64,000 bases of DNA from a bacterium (lineage in GTDB: Bacteria; Fidelibacterota; Marinisomatia; Marinisomatales; JAHJCW01). Below the pieces are notes generated by a model. It was not told the DNA's origin. It made no database searches and was given only the letters and a program-made list of their open reading frames with translations. Shown piece after piece: positions 1 to 9,826 of the stretch (its first letter is position 1; each line of letters starts with the position of its first letter). The DNA lies in contig JANQGY010000017.1 of the NCBI GenBank assembly GCA_028282845.1, forward strand, positions 45,928 through 109,927, read 5' to 3'. Made by a program: the position numbers and the translations under genes.

Positions 1-1112
1 CCACCAGTAGCAAGATTCCATTCAAAACTTGTATCAATCGTTTTGCATTCTCCATTTAAAGCATCACTCCACATTAATGTTTGTCTCACTGGATAATCAG
101 GTTCTACCATATAATCATCCGGGAAATAATTACCCGTAATATTTGCAATATCTTCCGGTATCCCTCTTATAACAACAGAATGATAGCGGGGATAATTCAT
201 TGGTAGAAAGTAATTATTTAAAATATTAATAGTCCGACCTGCTAAATTTTCTTGACCGGCATTATCCTTAGAATACATATCGGGACATCCGTACAAATCT
301 GTATAACCGCAACCATGCATATCAAACCGGTGACTAATACCATCAGGACCAATCAAATTATTTTGCGCGGTATACGACGGAGGCGTCATATTAGTATTTC
401 TAACGCCGGCAATATCGTGTCGATTACGATTAAATATATTATAGGAAATAATTGTATTGGTTTTGTTTCTATTACAAATACCATATCCAATGTGTGGATT
501 TTGATTATTATGAATATAATTATGGTGGATATAGGCACTGTCAGATTCGATTAAATAAATCCCATAGACATACCAATTATATATTTCACAATTATGAACT
601 TCTAAATTTTTACCATACTCCTGTTTTATTCCGCAGGCACTTAAGCCATAATTAGTAGAACTAGCCGTGCCATCAGGACCTTGAATTCTTAACCCGGTAA
701 TTTCAACATCAGTTCCGGCATTTATTGCAGGATAATAGAAATAATCATCATATAGCAACGAGTTTGAGAATATTAACGCACCATTAGAACCATTTAACCC
801 TCTTCCACTTGCCAATGTAACTCCGTCCGGTATTTTTATCATACCGTAGGCAGGAATCTCAATTTTGAGATTATCAGTGATATATATTCTGTCGCCATAA
901 TCGGCATTCTCAACAATATTTTTCAAATTATTGAAATCATTATTATCAATAACAACCGTACATTCTTCCGGCGAAAGAATCGGAAAGTAACCGCTACCGC
1001 CGCCATAAGGTTTACCAACCGGCGGGTGCTTTGGCAGCTGTGAAAATAATGGAACCAATAATGTTATCGCTAACAAAATTATCCACCAAATATTTCTACG
1101 GGAATTTTCCAT
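1..1112 (-). CDS. Secreted right-handed beta-helix protein, truncated at the left edge
   Basis: A continuous minus-strand frame runs from ATG at 1112 to the window edge without a stop, giving 370 codons. The N-terminus has a hydrophobic signal-like segment (residues 10-25) ending in LFSQ. The following sequence has successive short turns rich in Asn, Gly and Ile, such as VEITGLRIQGPDG, LEVHNCEIYNWYVYGIYL and AYIHHNYIHNN, which is the pattern of pectate-lyase/NosD-like parallel beta-helix proteins. In that family the helix binds or cleaves polysaccharides outside the cell. No catalytic residues could be assigned and the C-terminus, where a sorting domain would sit, is missing. It is divergent from the sugar module at 1211 and may act on the polysaccharide made next door, which is inference. 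Confidence 0.75.
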   Translation of the reverse strand, partial: MENSRRNIWWIILLAITLLVPLFSQLPKHPPVGKPYGGGSGYFPILSPEECTVVIDNNDFNNLKNIVENADYGDRIYITDNLKIEIPAYGMIKIPDGVTLASGRGLNGSNGALIFSNSLLYDDYFYYPAINAGTDVEITGLRIQGPDGTASSTNYGLSACGIKQEYGKNLEVHNCEIYNWYVYGIYLIESDSAYIHHNYIHNNQNPHIGYGICNRNKTNTIISYNIFNRNRHDIAGVRNTNMTPPSYTAQNNLIGPDGISHRFDMHGCGYTDLYGCPDMYSKDNAGQENLAGRTINILNNYFLPMNYPRYHSVVIRGIPEDIANITGNYFPDDYMVEPDYPVRQTLMWSDALNGECKTIDTSFEWNLATG

Positions 1113-1210
1113 ATCACAACCAAAAATATAGTATAAACTTAAGAAAGTTATATTTGTTATTTATGTTTCGGAACTAATAATTAAAATTGAATAATTTCTC
1201 AATCATAAAC

Positions 1211-2230
1211 ATGAAAAAAGTAGCAATAATCGGTACAGGTAAAATGGGGCTATCCCACCTCGCTATTGCCAATAACACCCCAGGTATTGAAGTAGTTGCA
1301 ATTTGCGATACTTCTCAAAGAACATCCAAAATAATAAATCGCTATTGCCAGGTTAAGAGATATAAAGATTATAAATTAATGCTCAGGGAAATTAAACTTG
1401 ATGCAGTTATTATAAGTACCCCCAACTCAACTCATTATTCAATTGTGAAATATTTTATTGGAAATGGGAAAAATATATTTGTTGAAAAACCATTTACTAC
1501 AGATTACAAGCAAAGTATTGAATTAACTGAAATATCTAAAAAACAAGAAGTAAAAGGCCAAGTTGGTTATGTTAATAGGTTCAATCTTGTATTTAGATAC
1601 TTAAGATCATTAATAGACAAACAAGTTGTTGGTGAAATAACAAAATATACTAATCAGATGCTTGGTGGAGTGATCTTAAAAGAAAATACATCAGGTTGGA
1701 GAAATTCTTACTCGCGCGGTGGTGGCTGTTTACTTGATTATGGTCCACACTGTTTTGATCTTTCAATTTATCTCTTTGGGGAACAAGTTAGAGTTGTGTC
1801 ATCAAAATTAAAGAAAATATTTTCGACAAACGTACATGATGAGGTCATTGCTGAATTTACTCATAATGACAAAATTAAAGGCATTAACCGCATTAATTGG
1901 TCCGTCAAGGGAGAACGAAAAGCTAATAATCTTATTGAAATTGAGGGTACTAAAGGAAATATATTCGCGAATAAACAGGAAATAATCGTTGATCTGAAAG
2001 AGGCAAATTATCAATTAAACTTATCAAAAGGAAAAAATCAGACTTATATTACTGATCTTAACACTAACGTGAATTACTATTTACGAGGTGAAGATTTTTC
2101 CATGCAAATGATGGAATTTTCTAATTTATTAAATAACAAAATTGAGGAATCTATCTCGAATTTTGAGAGTGCCCGTTTAACAGATAAATGTATAAATGAC
2201 ATAATCCAACAAAATAATATTGAGATTTGA
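1211..2230 (+). CDS. Gfo/Idh/MocA-family NAD(P)-dependent sugar oxidoreductase
   Basis: The 339-residue protein has the Rossmann motif GTGKMG at residues 8-13, the family signature EKPF at 92-95 and the C-terminal-domain motif GGGCLLDYGPHCFDL at about 170-184, where the Asp and His are the usual catalytic pair. This family oxidises or epimerises sugars and sugar nucleotides. A TTG at 1187 extends the frame, but the ATG at 1211 begins directly at the Rossmann strand and is preferred. It overlaps the next gene by one base (TGATG) and so heads a translationally coupled three-gene set with 2230 and 3084. The substrate cannot be read from sequence. Given the context it is probably a nucleotide-activated sugar. 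Confidence 0.88.
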   Translation: MKKVAIIGTGKMGLSHLAIANNTPGIEVVAICDTSQRTSKIINRYCQVKRYKDYKLMLREIKLDAVIISTPNSTHYSIVKYFIGNGKNIFVEKPFTTDYKQSIELTEISKKQEVKGQVGYVNRFNLVFRYLRSLIDKQVVGEITKYTNQMLGGVILKENTSGWRNSYSRGGGCLLDYGPHCFDLSIYLFGEQVRVVSSKLKKIFSTNVHDEVIAEFTHNDKIKGINRINWSVKGERKANNLIEIEGTKGNIFANKQEIIVDLKEANYQLNLSKGKNQTYITDLNTNVNYYLRGEDFSMQMMEFSNLLNNKIEESISNFESARLTDKCINDIIQQNNIEI

Positions 2231-3087
2231 TGTTAGATAGAATAATATTTGGGGACAATCAATTTTTAGGTATTAACCATCGTTCTTTGTTAAAGGCAAA
2301 GGATCAGGAGCAATCTTTTGATTCGACTAAAACTATCTATAACACCCTTGAATATGTCAACGATATTGGTATCAAATCATTCATGTTCACAACTCATGAT
2401 CAATTTGAACCGGTATTTAAAAAAATAAGAGACAATAATGCTTTTAAAGATTTTGGGCTAATCCCCTGTATCCCTTATGCTCATAAATATGCTAATACCA
2501 TGACTGAACTCGGAATTTTTAAAACAGTAAAGAAATTCATACCAAAAAATATTCTTAAATCGGGAATCCATGGGACAAAATCTTTTCTTTTTAATGATCC
2601 TATTCCGGTTATGAAACTATTAATTGATTCTGAAATGAAGATGCTAAATGGGATGAACATACGGGCGTTATTTCTACAAAATACAATCACAGATTTATTA
2701 ATCGGTTTAAAGATGTATTCAGTATTCTCTGAATTTATTAAATATGTTGAAAACAAATATGCTATTAAAGCAGGTTTTATAACAATGAACTATCCACTGT
2801 TAAATATAATCCTCACAGATGAATTAAAAATACCAGAACCGCTAATCTGTGCAAATGTAAACAAAATTGGATTTCGTATGAATCCAAATCGTAATGAAGT
2901 TGAAAAAACATTGGCGAAAAGAAACAGTTACAACATTGCGATGTCAATATTGGCTTCTGGTTCTATCAATCCTACCGACGCTGTAAATTATCTAAAAAAT
3001 TTATCAGGCATAGATGCAGTCTTATTTGGTGCTTCAAAGAAAAAACATATAACCGATACATATAATATATTGATAAATAGCTTGTGA
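2230..3087 (+). CDS. Unrecognised protein of the polysaccharide locus, possibly TIM-barrel-like
   Basis: This 285-residue protein starts IIFGDNQFLGINH and ends with a segment (ILASGSINPTDAV, then IDAVLFGASKKKHI) that resembles the last strands and phosphate-binding loop of aldo-keto-reductase-like or other TIM-barrel enzymes. No confident family is recognised and no signal peptide or membrane segment is seen. The start is the ATG overlapping the stop of the upstream oxidoreductase, and its own stop overlaps the GTG start of the following DUF354 gene. This tight coupling suggests that the three products act in one short pathway, perhaps making or modifying one sugar of the surface polymer. That role is inference from position. 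Confidence 0.7.
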   Translation: MLDRIIFGDNQFLGINHRSLLKAKDQEQSFDSTKTIYNTLEYVNDIGIKSFMFTTHDQFEPVFKKIRDNNAFKDFGLIPCIPYAHKYANTMTELGIFKTVKKFIPKNILKSGIHGTKSFLFNDPIPVMKLLIDSEMKMLNGMNIRALFLQNTITDLLIGLKMYSVFSEFIKYVENKYAIKAGFITMNYPLLNIILTDELKIPEPLICANVNKIGFRMNPNRNEVEKTLAKRNSYNIAMSILASGSINPTDAVNYLKNLSGIDAVLFGASKKKHITDTYNILINSL

Positions 3088-4094
3088 ATATTTGGATTGA
3101 TATAACCAATTCTCCACATGTCAATTTCTTTAATGATTTCATTAAGGAATGGAATAACGAGCATAATATAGTTATAACTACGCGTAATTACTCCAATACT
3201 TTAGATATTCTAAAAATTGAAAATATAGAGTATCATATAATTGGAAAGCACTATGGTAAAAATATTCCCTCGAAAGTATTCGGATTTTTTTTTAGATGTA
3301 TCAGTTTAGTAATATTCTTGCGCAAAAAAAATATTCATCTAGCAATATCTCAAAGTTCTTTTTACTCCCCAATTGTTGCATATTTATTGGGTGTGAAATC
3401 TATATATACTAATGACAATGAACATGCTAAAGGAAATTACATTGGATTTATTTTTAGCTCTATTGTCCTTTTACCTGAGGCTTTAAAGAAATGGAGTAAG
3501 AATCGTTTTTTTATAGATAGAACAGAGTTTTATCCGGGAATAAAGGAAGGCATATACCTCAAATCACATAAAAATAATCTAAATAATAAAATAAAAACTA
3601 TTTACTTTAGACCGGAACCTTGGGATGCTCAATATCATAAAGCCAACCTAGATTATTATAATAATATGATATTCAAACTTAGTAATAATTATAGCATTAT
3701 TATAATTCCCAGAAATGAAAAACAATTCCAATACTTCAAAGCTTTTTTGGATAACACTAAAATATCAATTTTAAAAGACTCTGTAGGAATTGATATTTTA
3801 ATAAAAAATTGTGACTTTTTTATTGGAGCCGGTGGATCAATGAATAGAGAACTATCGTTATCAGGGATTCCAACAATTAGTGTTTATAACGATAAATTAC
3901 TCGAGGTTGATAAACTTCTCATAAAAAATGGAATTTTATTTCATGAAACTAATATCGATAATATTGACAAAGATTATATTGATAATATCCAGAAATTAAA
4001 TATACAATCTTATGAATATAGATATAAGCTTATAAAAAAGGGCAAAAATGCTCGAGCAATTATTAATAATCTTATAAATATTAGTAATTTCTAA
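3084..4094 (+). CDS. DUF354-family glycosyltransferase-like protein
   Basis: The N-terminus MNIWIDITNSPHVNFF is the characteristic start of DUF354 proteins, which resemble two-domain GT-B glycosyltransferases. A glycine-rich GAGGSMNRELSLSGIPTI segment at about residues 250-268 matches the nucleotide-sugar-binding C-terminal half (compare MurG and UDP-GlcNAc 2-epimerase folds). Length (336 residues) is normal for the family. It starts at GTG 3084, overlapping the preceding stop by four bases, with no independent ribosome site. It probably transfers or activates a sugar for the surface polymer; the exact reaction is unknown. It converges with the minus-strand gene ending at 4127, only 32 bases away. 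Confidence 0.8.
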   Translation: MNIWIDITNSPHVNFFNDFIKEWNNEHNIVITTRNYSNTLDILKIENIEYHIIGKHYGKNIPSKVFGFFFRCISLVIFLRKKNIHLAISQSSFYSPIVAYLLGVKSIYTNDNEHAKGNYIGFIFSSIVLLPEALKKWSKNRFFIDRTEFYPGIKEGIYLKSHKNNLNNKIKTIYFRPEPWDAQYHKANLDYYNNMIFKLSNNYSIIIIPRNEKQFQYFKAFLDNTKISILKDSVGIDILIKNCDFFIGAGGSMNRELSLSGIPTISVYNDKLLEVDKLLIKNGILFHETNIDNIDKDYIDNIQKLNIQSYEYRYKLIKKGKNARAIINNLINISNF

Positions 4095-4126
4095 AGGAGT
4101 AATTATTCCACATGGTGGAAATATTT

Positions 4127-5302
4127 TTATTCCTGAATTTCATTTATATAACGCAGAAAATAGCTTAGTGCATATAGCATAAATGCCTGGCTCCAGCGCA
4201 TATAAGGTATTTTGTTTGTCCAGTATTTATATTTTTGATAATAAAAATATCCTTTTTTATCGTGCATATTACAAAGGGTCCATTCTAACACTTTGTTTGC
4301 AATACTTTGATATTCATCCAATTTGTTTAAATGATAAAGTGTTACTATTAACTGAGCAGGACAATGTATATCAATTGGATAAGTTTTGTTATGATAATAT
4401 TTGGGAGTACCATCATCCAAAAAAAAGCGATTTAGATAGAATTTAAATCCTGATTCAATGTTTTCCTCAAATCGATTGTCATTTGAAAATCTTTGATATA
4501 ATTCTATACATTCTAAATTATAACCTGTATGAAAACTATCAATCCAGTTTTGAATATCTAATTTGCCATATACCCAAGAGCCATCACGATTCTGATCATC
4601 TATGCAGGCTTGAACTGATAATTTCGCATGATTAAGTAGATTGACATCTTTAGTATATGAGTAAATTCTAGCAAGTAATTTACTTCCTAGAAGTGAGGCA
4701 TTATATACACTTGTATTATCAAATGGTGAATAAGAAAAAATATATCCATTTTTTGTATAAGTCCGGTTCAAATCATTTGTAATGAATTTTGTGCTTTTAA
4801 TAGCAATTTCTAAATATTTTTTATTGCTGGTAATATTATAAGCATCTAATAATGAATTAGACACAAATGAAGTAACGACAATACTTGGTGTCCATTTTGG
4901 AAGGAAAAAAGCTCGAGATTGCCAATCAAAATTATATCCCCAACAAGCACCTGAATAACCGTTTGACTGCAATTCTATCACTTTTTCTGCAAGAAAATTT
5001 ATTCTCTCTAACGTATCATTGTTTTGATGTCCTTTATATAGGTTACAATAACCCGTTAATAATAGTCCTACTCCTTTTGGATTATATTCTTTTTTTACTA
5101 AAAAGGGTTTTCGAAGATTAATCGGATTTTTCTTAAAAAACTGTAACCACAATAATCTTGCTATTTTTAATCTATTTAGTTGCGAATGTCTAAGTAATTT
5201 ACTGTTAAGGCCGTCAAATGGATCCCACCCGTAATATCCTTCTTTCTCTATATAAGAGACTAATGAACTTAAACTTTTTTCAAATTTGCCAGTTAAATAC
5301 AT
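4127..5302 (-). CDS. VpsJ-like exopolysaccharide locus protein (alpha/alpha-barrel)
   Basis: The 391-residue protein begins with WDPFDGLNSKLL near residue 27 and contains repeated Trp-, Tyr- and Gly-rich helical hairpins (GACWGYNFDWQSR, DGSWVYG, FHTGYNLECIELY). These match a family that accompanies exopolysaccharide clusters, sometimes annotated as VpsJ and sometimes, misleadingly, as delta-aminolevulinic acid dehydratase. The helical-repeat pattern suggests a six-hairpin toroid as in glycoside hydrolases and terpene cyclases. Catalysis is not established. It lies three bases downstream of the bi-domain oxidoreductase and is the last gene of that operon. No signal peptide is present, so a cytoplasmic role is likely. 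Confidence 0.72.
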   Translation of the reverse strand: MYLTGKFEKSLSSLVSYIEKEGYYGWDPFDGLNSKLLRHSQLNRLKIARLLWLQFFKKNPINLRKPFLVKKEYNPKGVGLLLTGYCNLYKGHQNNDTLERINFLAEKVIELQSNGYSGACWGYNFDWQSRAFFLPKWTPSIVVTSFVSNSLLDAYNITSNKKYLEIAIKSTKFITNDLNRTYTKNGYIFSYSPFDNTSVYNASLLGSKLLARIYSYTKDVNLLNHAKLSVQACIDDQNRDGSWVYGKLDIQNWIDSFHTGYNLECIELYQRFSNDNRFEENIESGFKFYLNRFFLDDGTPKYYHNKTYPIDIHCPAQLIVTLYHLNKLDEYQSIANKVLEWTLCNMHDKKGYFYYQKYKYWTNKIPYMRWSQAFMLYALSYFLRYINEIQE

Positions 5303-5305
5303 CTA

Positions 5306-7453
5306 TCAATCAACGAGCTGTTTTTGACCAGTTTTAAGACTGTCCAAAATTTTAAAGGTAGTAAGAGTAGTATTATAGATTGATTCAAATGAAATCGGCG
5401 ACTCACTACCATTTTTTATAGCTTGAAGAAATTTAAATACCTCTTCTTTTTGACCTTTACCGGGTATTTTATATTTTTTCTTTTTACTATTTATATAAAT
5501 TTCAACCGATTGAAAATTATTAATTATGCCTGAGCGGTGTCCTGAATATATTTCAACTCTTTCTTTAGGGAGTCCCTTATCACCATTAGCAGTATATACT
5601 ATATTACCGATAGATCCATCTGAGAACTCAATTATTATAGCAATATTATCATCATTTTTAATCATTTCATTTCGTGCTGCTATACAATTTGCAAATACTG
5701 ATACTGGTTTTGCGTCAGTAAAGTATTGCATAAGGTCAACGAAATGACATATCTCACCAATGATTCTACCACCCCCTTGTTTACTCTGTATCCAATGATC
5801 TTTTGGAATAAAACCAGCATTAACTCGATAATTTATCACCATTGGTTCATCTAAACCCATAAACTCTGATTTGAGCTTCTGACTTGATGGAGCGAATCGT
5901 CGATTAAATCCTACCATTAACAAATATTTTTGTGATTTTTGATATTCTTCTGAAACTTGTTCTAATTCTTTTATGGTCAAGGCTAATGGCTTTTCAACAA
6001 ATACATGCTTTCCAGCCTTTAGAGATTTGATAGTATAATTGGTATGAGTATTATGAAGTGTAGCAATAAAGCATGTATTAATTCTTTGGTTATTTAATAT
6101 ATCTTCAATATTTGTGGAACAAGAATTGAATCCAAATTTATCCGCTACACTTCTTGAACTGATACCAGTTTTTGTCACAACTGTATCTAATGATCCCCAT
6201 TTTTTACACTTAGGTATTAAATAGCTTTGAGCATAACTGCCAGCTCCAATAAATCCGATATTGACTTCTTCTTCTCCTTCATTTTTAAGGTGGATCAAAC
6301 TTTTGTTTTTGTCTTCGTTTTCAGAATATCTCAATAATATTCCTATGAAATCCTCCTTACGTTTGCCTGTAATCAAGTCATAAGCTTTTGTTGCGTCATT
6401 AATATCAAAAATATGGCTAATTAGCGGCTTAACATCTATACGTCTGCTAGACAAGAGTTTTAGAAAAGATTCCATATTCCTTTTTTCTGTCCATCTAACA
6501 TAACTATATGGGTAATCAATACCTTCTTTTTCATATTTTATATCATATCTTCCGGGGCCATACGAAGTGGACATTTTTAGTCCTAACTCTTTTTTATAAA
6601 AATGCGGTTCTCTCGGTATTTTCATCGGAACATCGCCTACAATGATTATTTCACCTTTTTTCCTAAGTAATTCAGAAGCAAGTAAAATTGGATCATTTGA
6701 TTTAGTAGCCGCAGTAATGATAATTTTATCTAATCCAAAACCATTCGTGAAATTTTCTATTAATGGAACCATCTTTGAATCATCTCTTAAAATGGATAAA
6801 TCAGTACTTAACTTTTTTGCAAGCTTAACCATACGTTCTGAAACATCAATTCCAATAACATTGCAACCATTTGCTTTTAGGATTTGACAAGTTATATGAC
6901 CTAACAAACCTAATCCAATAACTCCAATATTTTCCCCTAATAGTGAATTTGATTGGCGCACAGATTGCATCGCTATAGCACCAAGTGTTGTAAAACTTGC
7001 TTCTTCTAAAGATACATTTGAAGGAATTTTGACAACTAAATTTTTAGGAACACTGATAACTTCAGCATGAGAAGCATAATTTTGTCCAGCGCAAGCTACT
7101 CTATTTCCCTTCATAATGATTTTATCTGAATCTAGACTTTCTAGAACAATTCCGGAACTGCTATATCCTAATGCTGCCAATGAATCTAACTTTGTTGTAA
7201 CCTTCTTATAGGTTTCTATAAATCCTTCTTTCTTAATATTTGAAATTACTTGTTTTACTTGTTCAGGTCTTCTTTTTGCCTTCCCTATTAAGGAAGCTTT
7301 TGCAACATCTATTGTACGTTTTTCAGTTCCAGCACTAATCAATGAAAACTTATTTTCTATTAAAACAAATTCTTCTTCTAAATTAGGCAAAGGAATTTCA
7401 TCAATATTTAATTCTCCGGTTTTATAATTCTGAGTGATTTGTTTCACTTTCAA
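5306..7453 (-). CDS. Bi-domain oxidoreductase: medium-chain dehydrogenase fused to Gfo/Idh/MocA
   Basis: This 715-residue protein joins two dehydrogenases. Residues 1 to about 375 form a zinc-type medium-chain alcohol-dehydrogenase fold with a Rossmann motif in GVIGLGLLGH. Residues about 395-700 form a Gfo/Idh/MocA unit with FIGAGSYAQ, EKPLAL and a GGGRIIGEICHFVDL active-site motif. Such fusions are a known family in exopolysaccharide clusters, where the paired domains are thought to perform coupled redox steps on a sugar or cyclitol. The start overlaps the stop of the upstream GT4 gene by four bases and the VpsJ-like gene follows after three, so the three are co-transcribed. The classical structural-zinc cysteine cluster is not evident in the first domain. 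The substrate is unknown. Confidence 0.88.
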   Translation of the reverse strand: MKVKQITQNYKTGELNIDEIPLPNLEEEFVLIENKFSLISAGTEKRTIDVAKASLIGKAKRRPEQVKQVISNIKKEGFIETYKKVTTKLDSLAALGYSSSGIVLESLDSDKIIMKGNRVACAGQNYASHAEVISVPKNLVVKIPSNVSLEEASFTTLGAIAMQSVRQSNSLLGENIGVIGLGLLGHITCQILKANGCNVIGIDVSERMVKLAKKLSTDLSILRDDSKMVPLIENFTNGFGLDKIIITAATKSNDPILLASELLRKKGEIIIVGDVPMKIPREPHFYKKELGLKMSTSYGPGRYDIKYEKEGIDYPYSYVRWTEKRNMESFLKLLSSRRIDVKPLISHIFDINDATKAYDLITGKRKEDFIGILLRYSENEDKNKSLIHLKNEGEEEVNIGFIGAGSYAQSYLIPKCKKWGSLDTVVTKTGISSRSVADKFGFNSCSTNIEDILNNQRINTCFIATLHNTHTNYTIKSLKAGKHVFVEKPLALTIKELEQVSEEYQKSQKYLLMVGFNRRFAPSSQKLKSEFMGLDEPMVINYRVNAGFIPKDHWIQSKQGGGRIIGEICHFVDLMQYFTDAKPVSVFANCIAARNEMIKNDDNIAIIIEFSDGSIGNIVYTANGDKGLPKERVEIYSGHRSGIINNFQSVEIYINSKKKKYKIPGKGQKEEVFKFLQAIKNGSESPISFESIYNTTLTTFKILDSLKTGQKQLVD

Positions 7454-8460
7454 TCCTTCAATAACTGTTTATAAATATTTATTAATTCATAATGGTACTT
7501 AGTTTTTTCTACATTCTGCAACAATTCCTTTTTGCTCTTGTAATACAATTGATTAAATACCTGATTTAAATCATTTAAATCACCGGATTCAAATAAATGA
7601 GTACCATTTGGTCTCTTACAAACATTACTTGAAATTGTTGGTACAAAATTATCATGTGCTTCTTGTATGGAGTTTCCGAATGCATCATCCCGATTACCCC
7701 TTATAAACAGATCTGCATAATAAAAATGATCAACCATATTACTATCAACTATTATATTGACGTTATTTTCAAGTCCTCTAGCAGATATTTCATTTTTTAT
7801 AATATTAATATTCTTTTTTCTTCCAATAAAAATATATAATAATAAGTATTTATTATCATTGGACTTCATTAGATCTAATATTAGGTCAATACCATATTTA
7901 ATAATAAAAGAACTATTTTTAACATTCCAAATATTACAGAAGATAATATAAGAATCGCTTTTTATTTTTTCATTCTTTGATTTATAAGGAACATGACTTG
8001 GCAAGTAAATTGATTTGATACTATTTTTAATCAGGTAGTCATGTACTAACTGTGATACAACAATTATTGTACTATTACCTGTATTTTTTAGAAGCCATAA
8101 TGAGATTCTCCTAAAAAATATATTTAACATCAAAATATTTTGATTATGCAAAGATATTATGACATTTTTTCTATTCAATTTAGAATAAATAAACCAATAC
8201 AAGTAATGTAGCCCAAAGAGAGTCTGATGAAAATGTACTAAGTTTGAGTTTTTTACAAATAGATATTTAAGATACCAAAATATTTTTTTGTTATTTGCCG
8301 AAATATTTTTTCTAAAATTGCTGTAATAGCCGTGATTATGAACGACATAATCAATATTATTTCTTTTTAGGAAACGTAAAATTCGATCAATGTGGGTTGA
8401 TATACCTCCGTACGGAGGGGGGTATGGCCCAATAATTTCGAGAATCTTTTTTGAAGACAT
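7450..8460 (-). CDS. GT4-type glycosyltransferase
   Basis: The 336-residue protein opens with ILEIIGPYPPPYGGISTHI, the classical acceptor-side start of GT-B/GT4 glycosyltransferases. A C-terminal half follows with a YADLFIRGNRDDAFGNSIQEAHD segment that takes the place of the usual donor-binding E-x7-E region. It is cytoplasmic or peripheral, with no clear transmembrane helix. It should add a nucleotide-activated sugar to the lipid-linked repeat unit, but donor and acceptor cannot be inferred. It heads the compact operon 8460-4127 and its stop overlaps the next start (ATGA). Confidence 0.83.
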   Translation of the reverse strand: MSSKKILEIIGPYPPPYGGISTHIDRILRFLKRNNIDYVVHNHGYYSNFRKNISANNKKIFWYLKYLFVKNSNLVHFHQTLFGLHYLYWFIYSKLNRKNVIISLHNQNILMLNIFFRRISLWLLKNTGNSTIIVVSQLVHDYLIKNSIKSIYLPSHVPYKSKNEKIKSDSYIIFCNIWNVKNSSFIIKYGIDLILDLMKSNDNKYLLLYIFIGRKKNINIIKNEISARGLENNVNIIVDSNMVDHFYYADLFIRGNRDDAFGNSIQEAHDNFVPTISSNVCKRPNGTHLFESGDLNDLNQVFNQLYYKSKKELLQNVEKTKYHYELINIYKQLLKD

Positions 8461-8509
8461 TTTGATATTTTACAATATTAGAACGCCAATTTTTTAAATC
8501 ACCTGATAT

Positions 8510-9724
8510 TTATAAAAATCTGTTTTTAGAATATGGCAATGCAAAATAAGTGCCCATGATTATACCCGCTAATCCAGAAGTCATTACATGACCGGCTATA
8601 GCTCCAATGCTTAAAATCAGAATAATTCCAAGCACATTATACACTGCAAATCTACTATTATTAACTAATTTATTTTTTATACTTATTATGATCATATTCA
8701 TATAAAAACCGTAAATCAATATTATACCGGATATTCCAAAAACTGCAAATATATGTACATGATCAATTTCTACAGTTCCTGCCTGTACTATTATTTCCGA
8801 TGATGCGCCAAACAAAAATTTTGATGATTTAGGATTGGAATAAAACTCTTCCATCACATTATCTTTTTGTTTAGCACGACCTTTGTCATCAATTAGTGCA
8901 GATATTAGCACGCTGGTTTCAGTGATGTCTCCATAGTAATTAATTGCCATTTTTTTATAGAGAAAATAATTGATTATGAGGGAACCAGACAAAATTAGTA
9001 CAATACCAAGCACTATGAACTGGTTTACAGTTTTTAATCTACGATTACTAAAAAGATTTATAATTTGTGTACCTAAAACAATTATAATACTTCCAATTAT
9101 TGCCGCTCTACTAAATAATGTTATTCCAATGAATATTATAAAAAGTGATAAGTATATAGTGAGTACTCGTTTTCTTCTTATTTGTACATAGGAAAGTAAG
9201 AATAATGATATGACAATAAATACAAGGTTGACTTCATTTCCCGGCTTGAACCATCCTCTTGTGCCCATATTAAGACCTAATGGAGTATATTGTGCATAAC
9301 CAAAACCCAAATAACCGAAAAATAAATTAACTAGTAACACAAAAAACAAAAAATAGAACAATCTTTTGACTTTAACGAAATAATTCGGATTTATTAACAA
9401 TTGTGTTCTAAAAAAATAATATGAAAATACAATGGTCATAAATCTACTAGCCATTAACACATCTTCAATAACATAAGACACATTATCAATATAGAATAAA
9501 TGGATAAAGATTAAACATAAAAATACTAACAATATATAAATCGGTTTATAAATTCTCATATAAATAAACCAACATAATACAAGTAATAAATAAATTGATT
9601 TATATATCTGCGATACTGAAAAATCAAAATTTCTGATTGTAATACCATTTATAGTATCAACTACCAAATAAAAAAAAGCAAAGAAATAAATTATATCTGC
9701 CAGTCTAATTTTAATATCTTTCAA
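8510..9724 (-). CDS. Wzy-like O-antigen/exopolysaccharide polymerase (multi-pass membrane protein)
   Basis: The 404-residue protein is almost entirely hydrophobic, with about ten membrane segments and one large hydrophilic loop (about residues 265-310, around DKGRAKQKDNVMEEFYSNP) before the last segments. This is the topology of Wzy polymerases and O-antigen ligases. Sequence similarity among these proteins is low, so assignment rests on topology plus position between glycosyltransferases and near a Wzx-like flippase. It would polymerise flipped repeat units at the periplasmic face. An O-antigen ligase (WaaL-like) role cannot be excluded. Confidence 0.7.
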   Translation of the reverse strand: MKDIKIRLADIIYFFAFFYLVVDTINGITIRNFDFSVSQIYKSIYLLLVLCWFIYMRIYKPIYILLVFLCLIFIHLFYIDNVSYVIEDVLMASRFMTIVFSYYFFRTQLLINPNYFVKVKRLFYFLFFVLLVNLFFGYLGFGYAQYTPLGLNMGTRGWFKPGNEVNLVFIVISLFLLSYVQIRRKRVLTIYLSLFIIFIGITLFSRAAIIGSIIIVLGTQIINLFSNRRLKTVNQFIVLGIVLILSGSLIINYFLYKKMAINYYGDITETSVLISALIDDKGRAKQKDNVMEEFYSNPKSSKFLFGASSEIIVQAGTVEIDHVHIFAVFGISGIILIYGFYMNMIIISIKNKLVNNSRFAVYNVLGIILILSIGAIAGHVMTSGLAGIIMGTYFALPYSKNRFL

Positions 9725-9826
9725 CTTAATTGATAATCCTATTTTATAACAAATTAGTGATGTTAATTATTCTTTATTCTATTAAAGTTGAGTCGAATAG
9801 ATTTTTTATATTCTGTAATAATTATT

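Noticed and set aside
252..655. Plus-strand open frames at 252-554 and 452-655
   Set aside because: They lie opposite the minus-strand beta-helix gene, which has continuous coding character, a signal peptide and an ATG at 1112.
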